Assembly: GCA_900155415.1 (NCBI GenBank)
Contig: LT700187.1
Location: 1,302,001 to 1,366,000, forward strand
Reading direction: 5' to 3'
Source: Christensenella massiliensis
GTDB taxonomy: Bacteria > Bacillota > Clostridia > Christensenellales > Christensenellaceae
Length of the DNA stretch: 64,000 bases
In this document: piece by piece, positions 56,222 to 64,000 of the stretch
How the letters are laid out: every line of letters starts with the position of its first letter
Numbering within the stretch: position 1 is the first letter of the stretch
Translations under genes and position numbers: made by a program
Notes under the pieces: model-generated
Databases searched by the model: none
Seen by the model: the letters and a program-made list of their open reading frames with translations, nothing else
Told to the model about the DNA's origin: nothing

Positions 56222-57475
56222 TCAGGTGTGCTTTGCTTTCAGTTTTCCTTCTTCTTTGACCATCTTAACGTATTCTTCCGTGAAATGCGGATCATACGTT
56301 GCGCAGCCTACGTGATGCTGGCGGATCAGGAACTCCACGCAGTGGTCGCACAGCGTGCACCAGTGGATATCCTTTTCGTTGCCTTCCATCATCTTCTTTG
56401 GCAGGTATGGGTCTGCGAATGCCTGACGGCCGATCGCGACTGCGTCTACGATGCCTTCCTTGATATTCTTGTTGCCCCAGAAGCGCAGGTTGTTCTTTTC
56501 CGGTTTTACAGCGCAGAAAGGCTGTTTGCCGTCGCGGTAAATACTGTATGCGGAACCGATGATAGCGGTTTCCGGTTTCTGTACGGCTTCCTTGCATACC
56601 TTCTGGAAATAGAAATGCATATAAGCATAGTCGGGCGTGCGTCTGTCAGGATGCGCAAGGTCCAGCGTATGGGACGGGGAACCTGCGGATTCCAGAATAT
56701 AGCTTGCGCCGTGCGCCTCGAGCTGCTTCACAAGATCGATGGTTTCCGTAAGGTCCATCAGAGCGGTATCCGGACCGGCCGTGCCTACGCCGCCCGGGAA
56801 GCCCTCCCAAACGGAGATCTTGGAGCCAAGTACGAAGTTTTCATCCGGGATAGCCGCACGCGTGCGGTCATAGATGTCGATCGCGAACTGGCGTCTGTTC
56901 TCCCAGCTTCCGCCGTATTTCCAATTGTCCTTGTTGTAGGGGCGGAGGATCTGCGTGCCGAGATAACCGTGGCAGAGCTTCAGATCAACGCCGTCTGCGC
57001 CGACTTCATACGCATACTGGGAACCGAGAACATAGTCCTTGATGACCTGCTCGATCTCATCCTCACGCACCAGTTTTGCGTCCTCATAGCCCGGAAGCGG
57101 TTCCTCCGTTACGCGGATACGCTGGGAATAAACATTGTTGCTGATCTCGCCGGAGTGCGTGATCTGGAAAAAGATCAGCGTTTCGGGATTGATCTCTTTC
57201 AGATGGGCGATGAATTTTTTCAGCGCCGGAATGTTATGCTCTTTGATCGAGAGCTGGTTCCTCCTTGCGATGTAATCATACTGGGGCGTGATCGCCTCCA
57301 GAATGACAAGGCCGGCCTGCCCTCTGAAATAGTCCTCGTAACGTTTATACGTCGCCGGGCTTGGGTCGCCGTTGTCAAGCGCATCGCAGCATTCCATTGC
57401 GTTCAGAACGATACGGTTCGGCGCTGTTCTTGTACCGATCTTAAGCGGTGTAAACAACAATTCTTTTTCTTCCAT
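56222..57475 (-). CDS. NADH:flavin oxidoreductase, Old Yellow Enzyme family
   Basis: 417 residues. FTPLKIGTRTAPNRIVLNAMEC opens the FMN-binding TIM barrel, with GQAGLVILEAITP, FQITHSGEISNN, GADGVDLKLCHGYLGTQILRPYNK and GSWENRRQFAIDIYDRTRAAI. The C-terminal CTLCDHCVEFLIRQHHVGC matches the iron-sulfur motif of 2,4-dienoyl-CoA reductase-type enzymes, but the C-terminal FAD/NAD domain of those proteins is absent, so electrons may come through the ferredoxin gene next door. The ATG at 57475 has GGAGGG upstream. Confidence 0.88.
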   Translation of the reverse strand: MEEKELLFTPLKIGTRTAPNRIVLNAMECCDALDNGDPSPATYKRYEDYFRGQAGLVILEAITPQYDYIARRNQLSIKEHNIPALKKFIAHLKEINPETLIFFQITHSGEISNNVYSQRIRVTEEPLPGYEDAKLVREDEIEQVIKDYVLGSQYAYEVGADGVDLKLCHGYLGTQILRPYNKDNWKYGGSWENRRQFAIDIYDRTRAAIPDENFVLGSKISVWEGFPGGVGTAGPDTALMDLTETIDLVKQLEAHGASYILESAGSPSHTLDLAHPDRRTPDYAYMHFYFQKVCKEAVQKPETAIIGSAYSIYRDGKQPFCAVKPEKNNLRFWGNKNIKEGIVDAVAIGRQAFADPYLPKKMMEGNEKDIHWCTLCDHCVEFLIRQHHVGCATYDPHFTEEYVKMVKEEGKLKAKHT

Positions 57476-57589
57476 TCTTAAACACCCTCCATATTTATTT
57501 ATTTTGTTTTGAAATATGAACATTTACCCCTCGATACTGCTATCATAACCCCGCGGCACCGTTCCCACAATCCCTAAAAAGTCCGTTGT

Positions 57590-57646
57590 TTATACCAGTA
57601 TAAAACTAGTATTTTTATTGACTTTTAGCGGCAGGGAGCCTATACT
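57590..57646 (+). promoter_or_regulatory. Divergent control region of the OYE and PAS-LuxR genes
   Basis: TTGACT (57618-57623) and TATACT (57641-57646) are exactly 17 bp apart and drive the regulator. TATACCAGTATA inverted repeats upstream (near 57590) and TATACTGG within the -10 area form related half sites, probably bound by the adjacent regulator. Confidence 0.55.
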
Positions 57647-57679
57647 GGACCTATACTATATTTATATGGGGAAACGTAT

Positions 57680-58561
57680 ATGGTAAAGAGCACGGAATGG
57701 GTATTCAAACCGGATGTGCCGACGGCGATTTCCGTCGATACGGAGGATGAATTTTTATCCAATACGGAATTATATGAAGCGGTCCTTTCCAGTATTCAGG
57801 ATGGGATCAGCGTCCTAAAGCCGGATTTTAAGATCATTTATGTCAATCAATCCATGCTGCACTGGTATACGGGCGAGGACAGAAGCAGCGTGGTGGGCGG
57901 AAAATGCTACGAGGTGTTTCACGGCCGCAAGGAGCCCTGCGTCTGCTGCCCTACTATACGCGCCATGCGTACCGCAGACCCGCAGATGGACCTCGTGCCC
58001 TATACCTCAGGCGGAGAGGATTCCGGCTGGCAGAAGCTGTATGCAGTCCCGGTACTGGATAAAAACGGGCATGTCGTGCTTGTGATCGAATATATCCGCG
58101 ACATCACGTTCCAGAAACGCGTGGAAACGAATATGAACGAATTGGCGGAGCTCTATGAAAACTTGGAAGCGCAGAACGATATGCTGATGGAAATTTTAAA
58201 TCAGCGGGAGCGGTATAAAGAGGATCTGGAGCAGGCGATCACACAAAATGTAGAAAAATATATCCGTCCTTCCTTGAATTACTTGAAGAAGAATGTAAAG
58301 GAGCGGGATATCAATATCGTCTCCGGCATTATAGACGAGATCGTCTATCCAATCACGAAAAAGCGCCCGTCTGTATTCGACCGGCTCACCCCGCGGGAAT
58401 TGCAGGTATGCGCCATGATCAAAGAGGGGTATACCAGCAAGGAGATCGCAGATGCGCTGTTTATCACAAAAAAGACAGTAGATTACCACAGGAGCAGCAT
58501 TCGGAAAAAATTAGACCTCAAAAACGGAAACCTGCGCGTCTATCTCGAAACACATTTATAA
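57680..58561 (+). CDS. PAS domain LuxR-type transcriptional regulator
   Basis: 293 residues. A PAS domain (about 30-140, VLSSIQDGISVLKPDFKIIYVNQSM, CYEVFHGRKEPCVCCPT with three cysteines) may sense a ligand or a redox change. A helical linker (140-175) follows, then a LuxR helix-turn-helix: LTPRELQVCAMIKEGYTSKEIADALFITKKTVDYHRSSIRKKLDL. The clustered cysteines in the PAS domain suggest a bound cluster or redox sensing, which would suit its divergent neighbour, a flavin/ferredoxin oxidoreductase. Confidence 0.9.
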   Translation: MVKSTEWVFKPDVPTAISVDTEDEFLSNTELYEAVLSSIQDGISVLKPDFKIIYVNQSMLHWYTGEDRSSVVGGKCYEVFHGRKEPCVCCPTIRAMRTADPQMDLVPYTSGGEDSGWQKLYAVPVLDKNGHVVLVIEYIRDITFQKRVETNMNELAELYENLEAQNDMLMEILNQRERYKEDLEQAITQNVEKYIRPSLNYLKKNVKERDINIVSGIIDEIVYPITKKRPSVFDRLTPRELQVCAMIKEGYTSKEIADALFITKKTVDYHRSSIRKKLDLKNGNLRVYLETHL

Positions 58562-58692
58562 ACGCGATTCATATTGCGTTCATGTGTGTGCGGTATTGTA
58601 ATGTTAACAAAATATTCATGCGAAATCCCCCCGGTTAGAGGTTGCACACGCGGGGACTTCAGTATATTATATATAATAGGAAAAAGTTTGAT

Positions 58693-60096
58693 ATGGAAAA
58701 ACGAGTAAGGGACTTTATAGCGGAAAACAGTCTGGTCTGCCCGGGGCAGACGGTCGGCGCCGCGGTTTCGGGAGGACCGGATTCTATGGCGCTGCTGAAT
58801 TGCCTGCACGCCCTTGCGCCGTTTTTTTCGTATTCTGTCGCGTGCGTGCATTTTGAGCATGGGATCCGCGGACAGGAATCGCTTGACGATGCGGACTTTG
58901 TAGAAGGGTTTTGTGAGAAGCACGGCATCCCCTTTTATATGAGCGCAGCCGACGTGCCCGCGCTTGCCCGGGAGTGGAAGGTGAGCCTCGAGACGGCGGC
59001 GAAGCGGGCGCGGGAAGCCTATTTCGATACGCTTGTGAAAAACGGCGATGTGGATGTGATCGCGACGGGCCATCAAAGCGACGACTATGCAGAAAGCGTG
59101 CTTATGCATATCCTGCGCGGATGCGGAACAGATGGGCTTCGGGGCATTGTCGTACGGAAGGGGGATATGATCCGGCCGCTGCTGTGCGTATCGCGCGCGG
59201 ATGTGATGAGCTATATCCGGGAAAACGGGATACGCTATGTGGAGGATAAGACGAACTGCGACGATGCCTATACCCGGAATTTTGTCCGCAATATTTTGCT
59301 TCCGCAGATACGGGAACGGGTGAATCCGGATATATCCGGCGCGCTTATTCGGCTGGGTGCGGCTGCGCGGGAGGATTCCGCCTTTATTCTTGAAGAGGCA
59401 GAGCGCATATTCCCGGAATGCGCCGTAAAAAGAGACGACCGTGTGGATATCGACCTTGAGTCTTTTCTGCGGCTCTCTCCGGCAGTGGCTTATCGGGTCA
59501 TCAAGCTTGCGTGTGCGGAGCTGTTTGTGACGCAGGATATTGAAAAAGCGCATGTTGGCGCGGTTGTGAGGCTCGCACGCAGCAGGCGCACCGGCGCGCG
59601 GGCGAGTCTTATGGGCGGCTTGTGCGCGGAAGTGGAATATGGAACACTGGTGATCCGCTTTTCGGCGCGGCGGGCAGATCATAGTTTTTGTCAGTGGTTC
59701 GACGCGGCAGTCAGGAATGAAACGCCCGGCGGAGACTATATCGTATGCACGGAGACGGATGCATGTGATTTTGCCAATCAAGAGCCGGACACGGCCTATG
59801 TGGACAGAGACAAGCTTCCCGCGCGGATCGCGTTCCGTACCCGGTATGCGGGCGACCGCATCACGCCGCTTGGGAGCGGCGGAAGCAAAAAGCTGAAGGA
59901 TTACTTTATTGATAAAAAGCTTACGCGGGAACAGCGGGAAAAGACACCGCTTCTTGCGGACGGCAGCCGTATCATCTGGGTGGTCGGGCACACGATCGGA
60001 GACGATTACAAGGTGGACGGTACGACGAGACATATTCTGCGGATGGATTATATTCGCCGCGATAGGAATAAAGAAGCAGACGGGGGAAATAGTTGA
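58693..60096 (+). CDS. tilS: tRNA(Ile)-lysidine synthase
   Basis: 467 residues. Changes C34 of tRNA-Ile(CAU) to lysidine so that it reads AUA. The PP-loop SGGPDSMALL, HFEHGIRGQESLDDADFVEGFC, ATGHQSDDYAESVLM, RGIVVRKGDMIRPLL and TNCDDAYTRNFVRNILLP are standard; the C-terminal domain has LKDYFIDKKLTREQREKTPLL. ATG at 58693 after AGGAAAAA. The stop overlaps the hpt start. Confidence 0.95.
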   Translation: MEKRVRDFIAENSLVCPGQTVGAAVSGGPDSMALLNCLHALAPFFSYSVACVHFEHGIRGQESLDDADFVEGFCEKHGIPFYMSAADVPALAREWKVSLETAAKRAREAYFDTLVKNGDVDVIATGHQSDDYAESVLMHILRGCGTDGLRGIVVRKGDMIRPLLCVSRADVMSYIRENGIRYVEDKTNCDDAYTRNFVRNILLPQIRERVNPDISGALIRLGAAAREDSAFILEEAERIFPECAVKRDDRVDIDLESFLRLSPAVAYRVIKLACAELFVTQDIEKAHVGAVVRLARSRRTGARASLMGGLCAEVEYGTLVIRFSARRADHSFCQWFDAAVRNETPGGDYIVCTETDACDFANQEPDTAYVDRDKLPARIAFRTRYAGDRITPLGSGGSKKLKDYFIDKKLTREQREKTPLLADGSRIIWVVGHTIGDDYKVDGTTRHILRMDYIRRDRNKEADGGNS

Positions 60097-60647
60097 AAAT
60101 GCAGCATTATGTGGAACGTGATATTGAAAAAATATTGCTTTCAAAAGAGGAGATCGCCATACGCGTAAAAGAGCTCGGCGAGCAGATCTCAAAGGATTAT
60201 GAGGGGAAAGACCTGATCGCAGTCGGGATACTGCGGGGAAGCGTCGTGTTTTTTTCAGACCTGATGCGCGAGATCAAGATACCGATGGAGATCGACTTTA
60301 TGGCGGTGTCGAGCTATGGTCAGGGCAGCAAATCTACGGGAAGCGTTCGAATCAAGTATGATATGCAGGAAGATATCCGCGGGAAGCATCTGTTGATTAT
60401 TGAAGACATCATCGATTCTGGGTGGACGCTGCATAACCTGCTTGAACAGCTGCGGGGAAGGAAGCCGGAAAGCATCGAGCTTTGCTGCCTGCTGAATAAG
60501 CCGGACCGCCGCGAAGTGGAAGTGCCGGTCAAATATATCGGATTCGATATCCCGGACGAATTTGTGGTCGGCTATGGACTCGATTATGCTTCCAAATACC
60601 GGAACTATGAACATGTCGGGATACTGAAGCGTTCTGTCTATGAATGA
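60093..60647 (+). CDS. hpt: Hypoxanthine phosphoribosyltransferase
   Basis: 184 residues. Salvages hypoxanthine and guanine with PRPP. LLIIEDIIDSGWTL is the PRPP-binding motif and VPVKYIGFDIPDEFVVGYGLDYASKYRNY the C-terminal purine site. Start either TTG at 60093 (overlapping the tilS stop, GGGGGA upstream) or ATG at 60099; both are plausible. tilS-hpt-ftsH is a common Firmicute order. Confidence 0.95.
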   Translation: MKMQHYVERDIEKILLSKEEIAIRVKELGEQISKDYEGKDLIAVGILRGSVVFFSDLMREIKIPMEIDFMAVSSYGQGSKSTGSVRIKYDMQEDIRGKHLLIIEDIIDSGWTLHNLLEQLRGRKPESIELCCLLNKPDRREVEVPVKYIGFDIPDEFVVGYGLDYASKYRNYEHVGILKRSVYE

Positions 60648-60695
60648 GAGAAAGCCGGTTTGAGGCTTTTAAAAAGCAGGTAATAATATTTTAGG

Positions 60696-60863
60696 AAAAT
60701 AAAAAAGCTCCGGCTTGGCGGCATTAAGCCAAAGAGAAAAACGGGGCCCCCGGCAAAGCCCAATGGAGCGAAAGCGAAATGGGTTTGTGGGGGAAGAGGA
60801 GCGGCAGCCTGAAACCGCGAAGTTTTCGTCCGGAAGGACGAAACGAGCAAAAAGGCTTGCCGT
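60696..60863 (+). repeat. Structured direct repeat, copy 1
   Basis: About 168 bp, nearly identical to the copy at 60880-61047 at an exact 184-bp offset. Substitutions are scattered and there are no insertions or deletions. It contains the hairpins TTTCGTCC-GGAA-GGACGAAA and CCCA...TGGG with an inner GC-GAAA-GC, and the palindrome GGGGCCCC. Confidence 0.85.
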
Positions 60864-60879
60864 AAGAAGAGAAAAAATA

Positions 60880-61047
60880 AAAATAAAAAAGCTCCGGCTT
60901 GGCGGCGTTAAGCTAAAGAGAGAAACGGGGCCCCTGGCAAAGCCCAATGGAGCGAAAGCGAAATGGGTTTGTAGGGGAAGAGGAGCGGCAGCCTGAAACC
61001 GCGAAGCTTTCGTCCGAAAGGACGAAACGAGCAAAAAGGCTTGCCGT
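60880..61047 (+). repeat. Structured direct repeat, copy 2
   Basis: Second copy, ending 7 bp before the ftsH ribosome site. The loop of its main hairpin is GAAA where copy 1 has GGAA, both GNRA-type tetraloops, so the RNA fold appears preserved. It lies in the ftsH leader. Confidence 0.85.
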
Positions 61048-61066
61048 GACGAAGGAGGATAGAAAT

Positions 61067-63073
61067 TTGGGAAAATTTTTCAGAGGGCCGCTGATCTATA
61101 TCATTATTATCGTAGTGATCATAGTGGCGGCACAGTTTCTGGGAAGTCCGCAGCAGACGACGGTGGACGAGCTGCAATATTCAGACTTTTTGCAGGAAGT
61201 ACAGGATGGGAACGTCAAAGCCGTCGCGCTTCAGGACCGTACGCTTGTAGGGCTCTATAATACGGATTCCAAGGTTCAGGACGAAAAGCTGTTTCCGGCG
61301 CAGCAATACGATTTTTCAACGACGATCCCTGCGTCTGTCGAGCAGTTCAACCAAGATCTGGCCGCGGTCACGGGAAGTACGAATCCGGAGGAATATGGTT
61401 TTACACTGAACTATGTTCCGACGCCTGAGCCAAACTTCTTTGTACAGCTGCTGCCATATCTTATCCCGATCGTGCTTTTGCTCGTGCTGTGGGTCGTTAT
61501 CATGCGTCGCGCCCAGAACGGCGCAGGCGGCACAGGCGGGGCGATGGCGTTTGGCAAAAGCAAGGCGCGTATGACGGACGGCGGCGAGACGAACAAGACG
61601 TTTGCAGACGTTGCAGGCGCGGACGAGGAAAAGGAAGAGCTTGTAGAGATCGTGCAGTTCCTGAAGAATCCCGCGCGGTTCAAAGAGCTCGGCGCACGTA
61701 TCCCGAAAGGCGTGCTGCTCGTAGGCCCGCCCGGAGGCGGAAAAACCCTGCTTGCAAAAGCGGTCGCAGGCGAAGCAAAGGTGCCGTTCTTTTCAATCAG
61801 CGGCTCGGATTTTGTGGAAATGTTCGTAGGCGTGGGCGCGTCCCGCGTACGCGATTTGTTTGAAAATGCAAAGAAAAATGCGCCGTGCATCGTGTTCATC
61901 GACGAGATCGACGCAGTCGGACGCCAGAGAGGTGCGGGCCTCGGCGGGGGTCACGACGAGCGCGAGCAGACGCTCAACCAGCTGCTTGTCGAAATGGATG
62001 GCTTTGAGGTGAACGAGGGGATCATCGTAATGGCGGCGACGAACCGCCGTGATATCCTTGACCCGGCGTTGCTGCGTGCGGGCCGCTTCGATCGGCAGAT
62101 CACCGTAAATTATCCTGACGTAAAGGGCCGGGAGGAGATATTGAAGGTGCATGCAAAGGGCAAGCCGTTCGAGCCGGATGTAGACTTTAAGGTTATTGCA
62201 CGCCGTACGCCGGGCTTTATCGGCGCAGACCTTGAAAATGTGCTGAACGAAGCCGCGATCCTGACAGCGCGCCGCAGGAAAAAACGTATCGGCATGAGCG
62301 AGATCGAGGAATCCATCACCCGCGTGATCGCAGGACCGGAAAAGAAGAGCCGTGTCATGACAGAGGATGACAAAAGGTGCACCGCATATCACGAGGTAGG
62401 CCATGCGATCCTTGCGCATGTGCTGCCCAAGTGCGACCCGGTGCACGAGGTCTCGATCATTCCGCGCGGAATGGCGGCAGGCTATACCATGACGCTGCCC
62501 GAGGAAGATAAGCAGCATGTGTTCAAATCCCGCCTGATGGATGAGATCACGATGATGCTGGGCGGCCGCGTGGCGGAGTCGCTCACCTTAAAGGATATCT
62601 CCACAGGCGCGATCAACGACCTCCAGCGCGCGACAGAGACGGCAAAGGATATGGTCACAAAATATGGCATGAGCGACGAGCTTGGCCCGGTGTTCCTTGC
62701 GTCCGGCCATGAAGTATTCCTCGGAAAGGATTTCGGCCAGACGCCCGAATATTCCGAGAGCACTTCCGCGCGGATCGACGCAGAGGTATCGCGTATCATT
62801 GAAAGCGCGTATGCGAAAGCGACGGAGATATTGAGTAAAAATTTGAAAAAAGTGGTCAATATCGGGGAACTCCTCATGCGTAAGGAAAAGCTGACGGGCG
62901 AGGAATTCAAAAGATTGTTTGAAGACGACGCGGCGGACCCTGCGGCGTGGGAGGACAGCGAAAGAGAAACGAAAGAAAAAGAACCGGAGCAGATCGCTCC
63001 TCCGGCGGAGCCGGTGGACGCGGAAGCGGTGGAAGCGATCGTCGTGGACCCGCCTGAGCCGGAAGAAGAATAA
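61067..63073 (+). CDS. ftsH: ATP-dependent zinc metalloprotease FtsH
   Basis: 668 residues from the TTG at 61067 with AGGAGG 7 bp upstream; an ATG at 60947 in the same frame would translate the repeat element and is rejected. A first membrane helix (about 9-27), an extracytoplasmic domain and a second helix (about 130-150) precede the AAA domain: Walker A GPPGGGKT, Walker [35 protein letters not shown]. The protease site is HEVGH in [13 protein letters not shown]. The Glu/Pro-rich tail after ~630 is variable in the family. It degrades misassembled and short-lived membrane proteins. Confidence 0.95.
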   Translation: MGKFFRGPLIYIIIIVVIIVAAQFLGSPQQTTVDELQYSDFLQEVQDGNVKAVALQDRTLVGLYNTDSKVQDEKLFPAQQYDFSTTIPASVEQFNQDLAAVTGSTNPEEYGFTLNYVPTPEPNFFVQLLPYLIPIVLLLVLWVVIMRRAQNGAGGTGGAMAFGKSKARMTDGGETNKTFADVAGADEEKEELVEIVQFLKNPARFKELGARIPKGVLLVGPPGGGKTLLAKAVAGEAKVPFFSISGSDFVEMFVGVGASRVRDLFENAKKNAPCIVFIDEIDAVGRQRGAGLGGGHDEREQTLNQLLVEMDGFEVNEGIIVMAATNRRDILDPALLRAGRFDRQITVNYPDVKGREEILKVHAKGKPFEPDVDFKVIARRTPGFIGADLENVLNEAAILTARRRKKRIGMSEIEESITRVIAGPEKKSRVMTEDDKRCTAYHEVGHAILAHVLPKCDPVHEVSIIPRGMAAGYTMTLPEEDKQHVFKSRLMDEITMMLGGRVAESLTLKDISTGAINDLQRATETAKDMVTKYGMSDELGPVFLASGHEVFLGKDFGQTPEYSESTSARIDAEVSRIIESAYAKATEILSKNLKKVVNIGELLMRKEKLTGEEFKRLFEDDAADPAAWEDSERETKEKEPEQIAPPAEPVDAEAVEAIVVDPPEPEEE

Positions 63074-63099
63074 AGACCAAAATAAGAGACGGTGGGAAG

Positions 63100-63126
63100 A
63101 TCAGCGGCAGTCTGCCGCTGATTTTC
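63100..63126 (+). terminator. Hairpin between ftsH and the PHP gene
   Basis: ATCAGCGGCAG and CTGCCGCTGAT with a one-base loop and TTTT; likely a terminator, although the tail is short. Confidence 0.6.
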
Positions 63127-63150
63127 TATCGCCTGACGGAGCACAGAAAA

Positions 63151-63981
63151 ATGATAGACCTACACATGCACTCCACGGCGTCAGACGGCACGGATACGCC
63201 GCAGGAGATCATTACAAAATGCCGGAAGCTGGGCCTCAAGCTGTCGGCAGTCACGGACCATGATACGATGGATTCCCAGCCGGAGGCAATACGGACAGCG
63301 CGGGAACTGAAGCTGCGGTATCTGACGGGCGTGGAGTTTTCCGTGCGCCATATAGGGGAGCTGCATATCCTCGGCTATGGGATGGACACCGAAGATCAGG
63401 AGCTTATCGCCATGATGAATGATTTGCGGAGCTCGCGTGTAGAGCGTGTGCATGAGATCATCCGTGTCGTACAGGAGCATGGCATGAAAATAAGCTTTGA
63501 AGATGTAGAGCGCTTTGCGAAGGGCAATACGCTCGGACGTCCACACGTTGCGCTTGCCCTGATCGAAAAGGGATATGCGAGCGATCTTCAGGATGCGTTC
63601 ACACGCTATCTGAATGAGGAAGGCAGCTGCTATGTGCAGCGCCGTAAGCTGAATCCCGGTCAGGCGATCGAAATGATCCGCAAAACGGGCGGGCTTCCCG
63701 TACTCGCCCATCCGAAATTTGTTCGTACGGACGATATAGAGGCGCTTGTGACGGAGCTGAAAGAAATGGGGCTCGGAGGTATCGAGGCATATTATCCCGC
63801 GCATTCGGATGCAGATGTGGAACGGTATGTGGGGATCGCGCGGAGAAACGGTCTGCTCGTGACGGCGGGCAGCGATTATCACGGTGCGATGCGCCCCTAT
63901 GCGGCGATCGCGTGTGAAAAACGTACGGGGCCGTTCCTCGAGGAGTCCGTGAAAATTTTAGCTGAAAAATATGCAATTTGA
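63151..63981 (+). CDS. PHP-domain phosphoesterase (TrpH / RNase AM-like)
   Basis: 276 residues. The PHP metal motifs IDLHMHSTASDGT, AVTDHDTM, GVEFSV and the late AGSDYHG are all present, with a helical insert (about 95-180) typical of YciV/TrpH proteins. These act as 3',5'-nucleoside bisphosphate phosphatases and 5'-3' exonucleases in RNA turnover. The stop is within 20 bp of the window end; the next gene is outside. Confidence 0.9.
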   Translation: MIDLHMHSTASDGTDTPQEIITKCRKLGLKLSAVTDHDTMDSQPEAIRTARELKLRYLTGVEFSVRHIGELHILGYGMDTEDQELIAMMNDLRSSRVERVHEIIRVVQEHGMKISFEDVERFAKGNTLGRPHVALALIEKGYASDLQDAFTRYLNEEGSCYVQRRKLNPGQAIEMIRKTGGLPVLAHPKFVRTDDIEALVTELKEMGLGGIEAYYPAHSDADVERYVGIARRNGLLVTAGSDYHGAMRPYAAIACEKRTGPFLEESVKILAEKYAI

Positions 63982-64000
63982 TTGAAAAGGATACGTACGG

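Noticed and set aside
56051-57481. A 476-codon plus-strand frame opposite the flavin oxidoreductase
   Set aside because: The minus-strand OYE gene and ferredoxin have clear motifs and ribosome sites; the plus frame covers both as a shadow.
58540-60192. A 550-codon open frame antisense to tilS
   Set aside because: tilS is complete with all motifs on the plus strand; the antisense product has no recognisable domain.
60947-61066. N-terminal extension of FtsH from an ATG at 60947
   Set aside because: It would translate the repeated element; the TTG at 61067 with AGGAGG gives the normal FtsH start.

Overview
The window reads as chromosomal DNA of an anaerobic, low-to-mid GC Firmicute of the class Clostridia. 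The reasons are a one-piece pyruvate:ferredoxin oxidoreductase, strong AGGAGG ribosome sites with several TTG and GTG starts, clostridial riboswitches (THF, TPP), a PPi-type phosphofructokinase, iron-type alcohol dehydrogenase and 2[4Fe-4S] ferredoxin. An order such as Christensenellales is only a guess. No phage, complete insertion sequence or CRISPR array was seen.

Layout: 1-7.1 kb is core metabolism: a partial polysaccharide deacetylase, speD-speE (spermidine), a THF-riboswitch-controlled folT and the large PFOR gene. 7.4-9.9 kb holds a sodium:solute symporter, a 40-residue membrane protein and a 5-formyl-THF cyclo-ligase-like gene. 9.9-10.55 kb has no credible gene, but on the minus strand it has a promoter, many nested helices and a terminator: a candidate ~640-nt structured RNA. 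10.6-12.8 kb carries small minus-strand genes (GNAT, lipoprotein, zinc-ribbon membrane protein, trmO).

13.2-28.5 kb is a large, AT-richer accessory catabolic locus: PEP-hydrolase-like TIM barrel, MmgE/PrpD, a sugar-type ABC importer, an MDR dehydrogenase, an opposing AraC regulator whose sensor half is a paralogue of the TIM barrel, then UPF0261 (Tm-1-like), Fe-ADH, PPi-type PFK, a long transaldolase-family protein, DhaL and DhaK. The substrate is unknown; the second half points to sugar-phosphate cleavage and triose or ketose phosphorylation. 28.5-35.1 kb is a TPP-riboswitch-controlled thiamine operon (thiS-F-G-H-tenI-E-D-C).

35.2-37.6 kb is ddl-murF on the minus strand, followed by tRNA-Thr. 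38.5-47.9 kb is a second sugar locus: LacI regulator with palindromic operator, a divergent AnmK-like sugar kinase, ABC importer, ManA-like isomerase, MFS transporter and a ribulose-phosphate-3-epimerase-family protein. 48.7-50.3 kb is an encapsulin nanocompartment operon: ferritin-like cargo with a C-terminal targeting tag, the shell protein, and two undescribed small membrane proteins.

50.3-64 kb holds a DUF2284 protein, a GH3 glycosidase, an NlpC/P60 peptidoglycan hydrolase, a MATE remnant behind a terminator-bearing leader, a ferredoxin/flavin oxidoreductase pair opposite a PAS-LuxR regulator, then tilS-hpt-ftsH-PHP. Two 184-bp-spaced copies of a structured repeat lie between hpt and ftsH.
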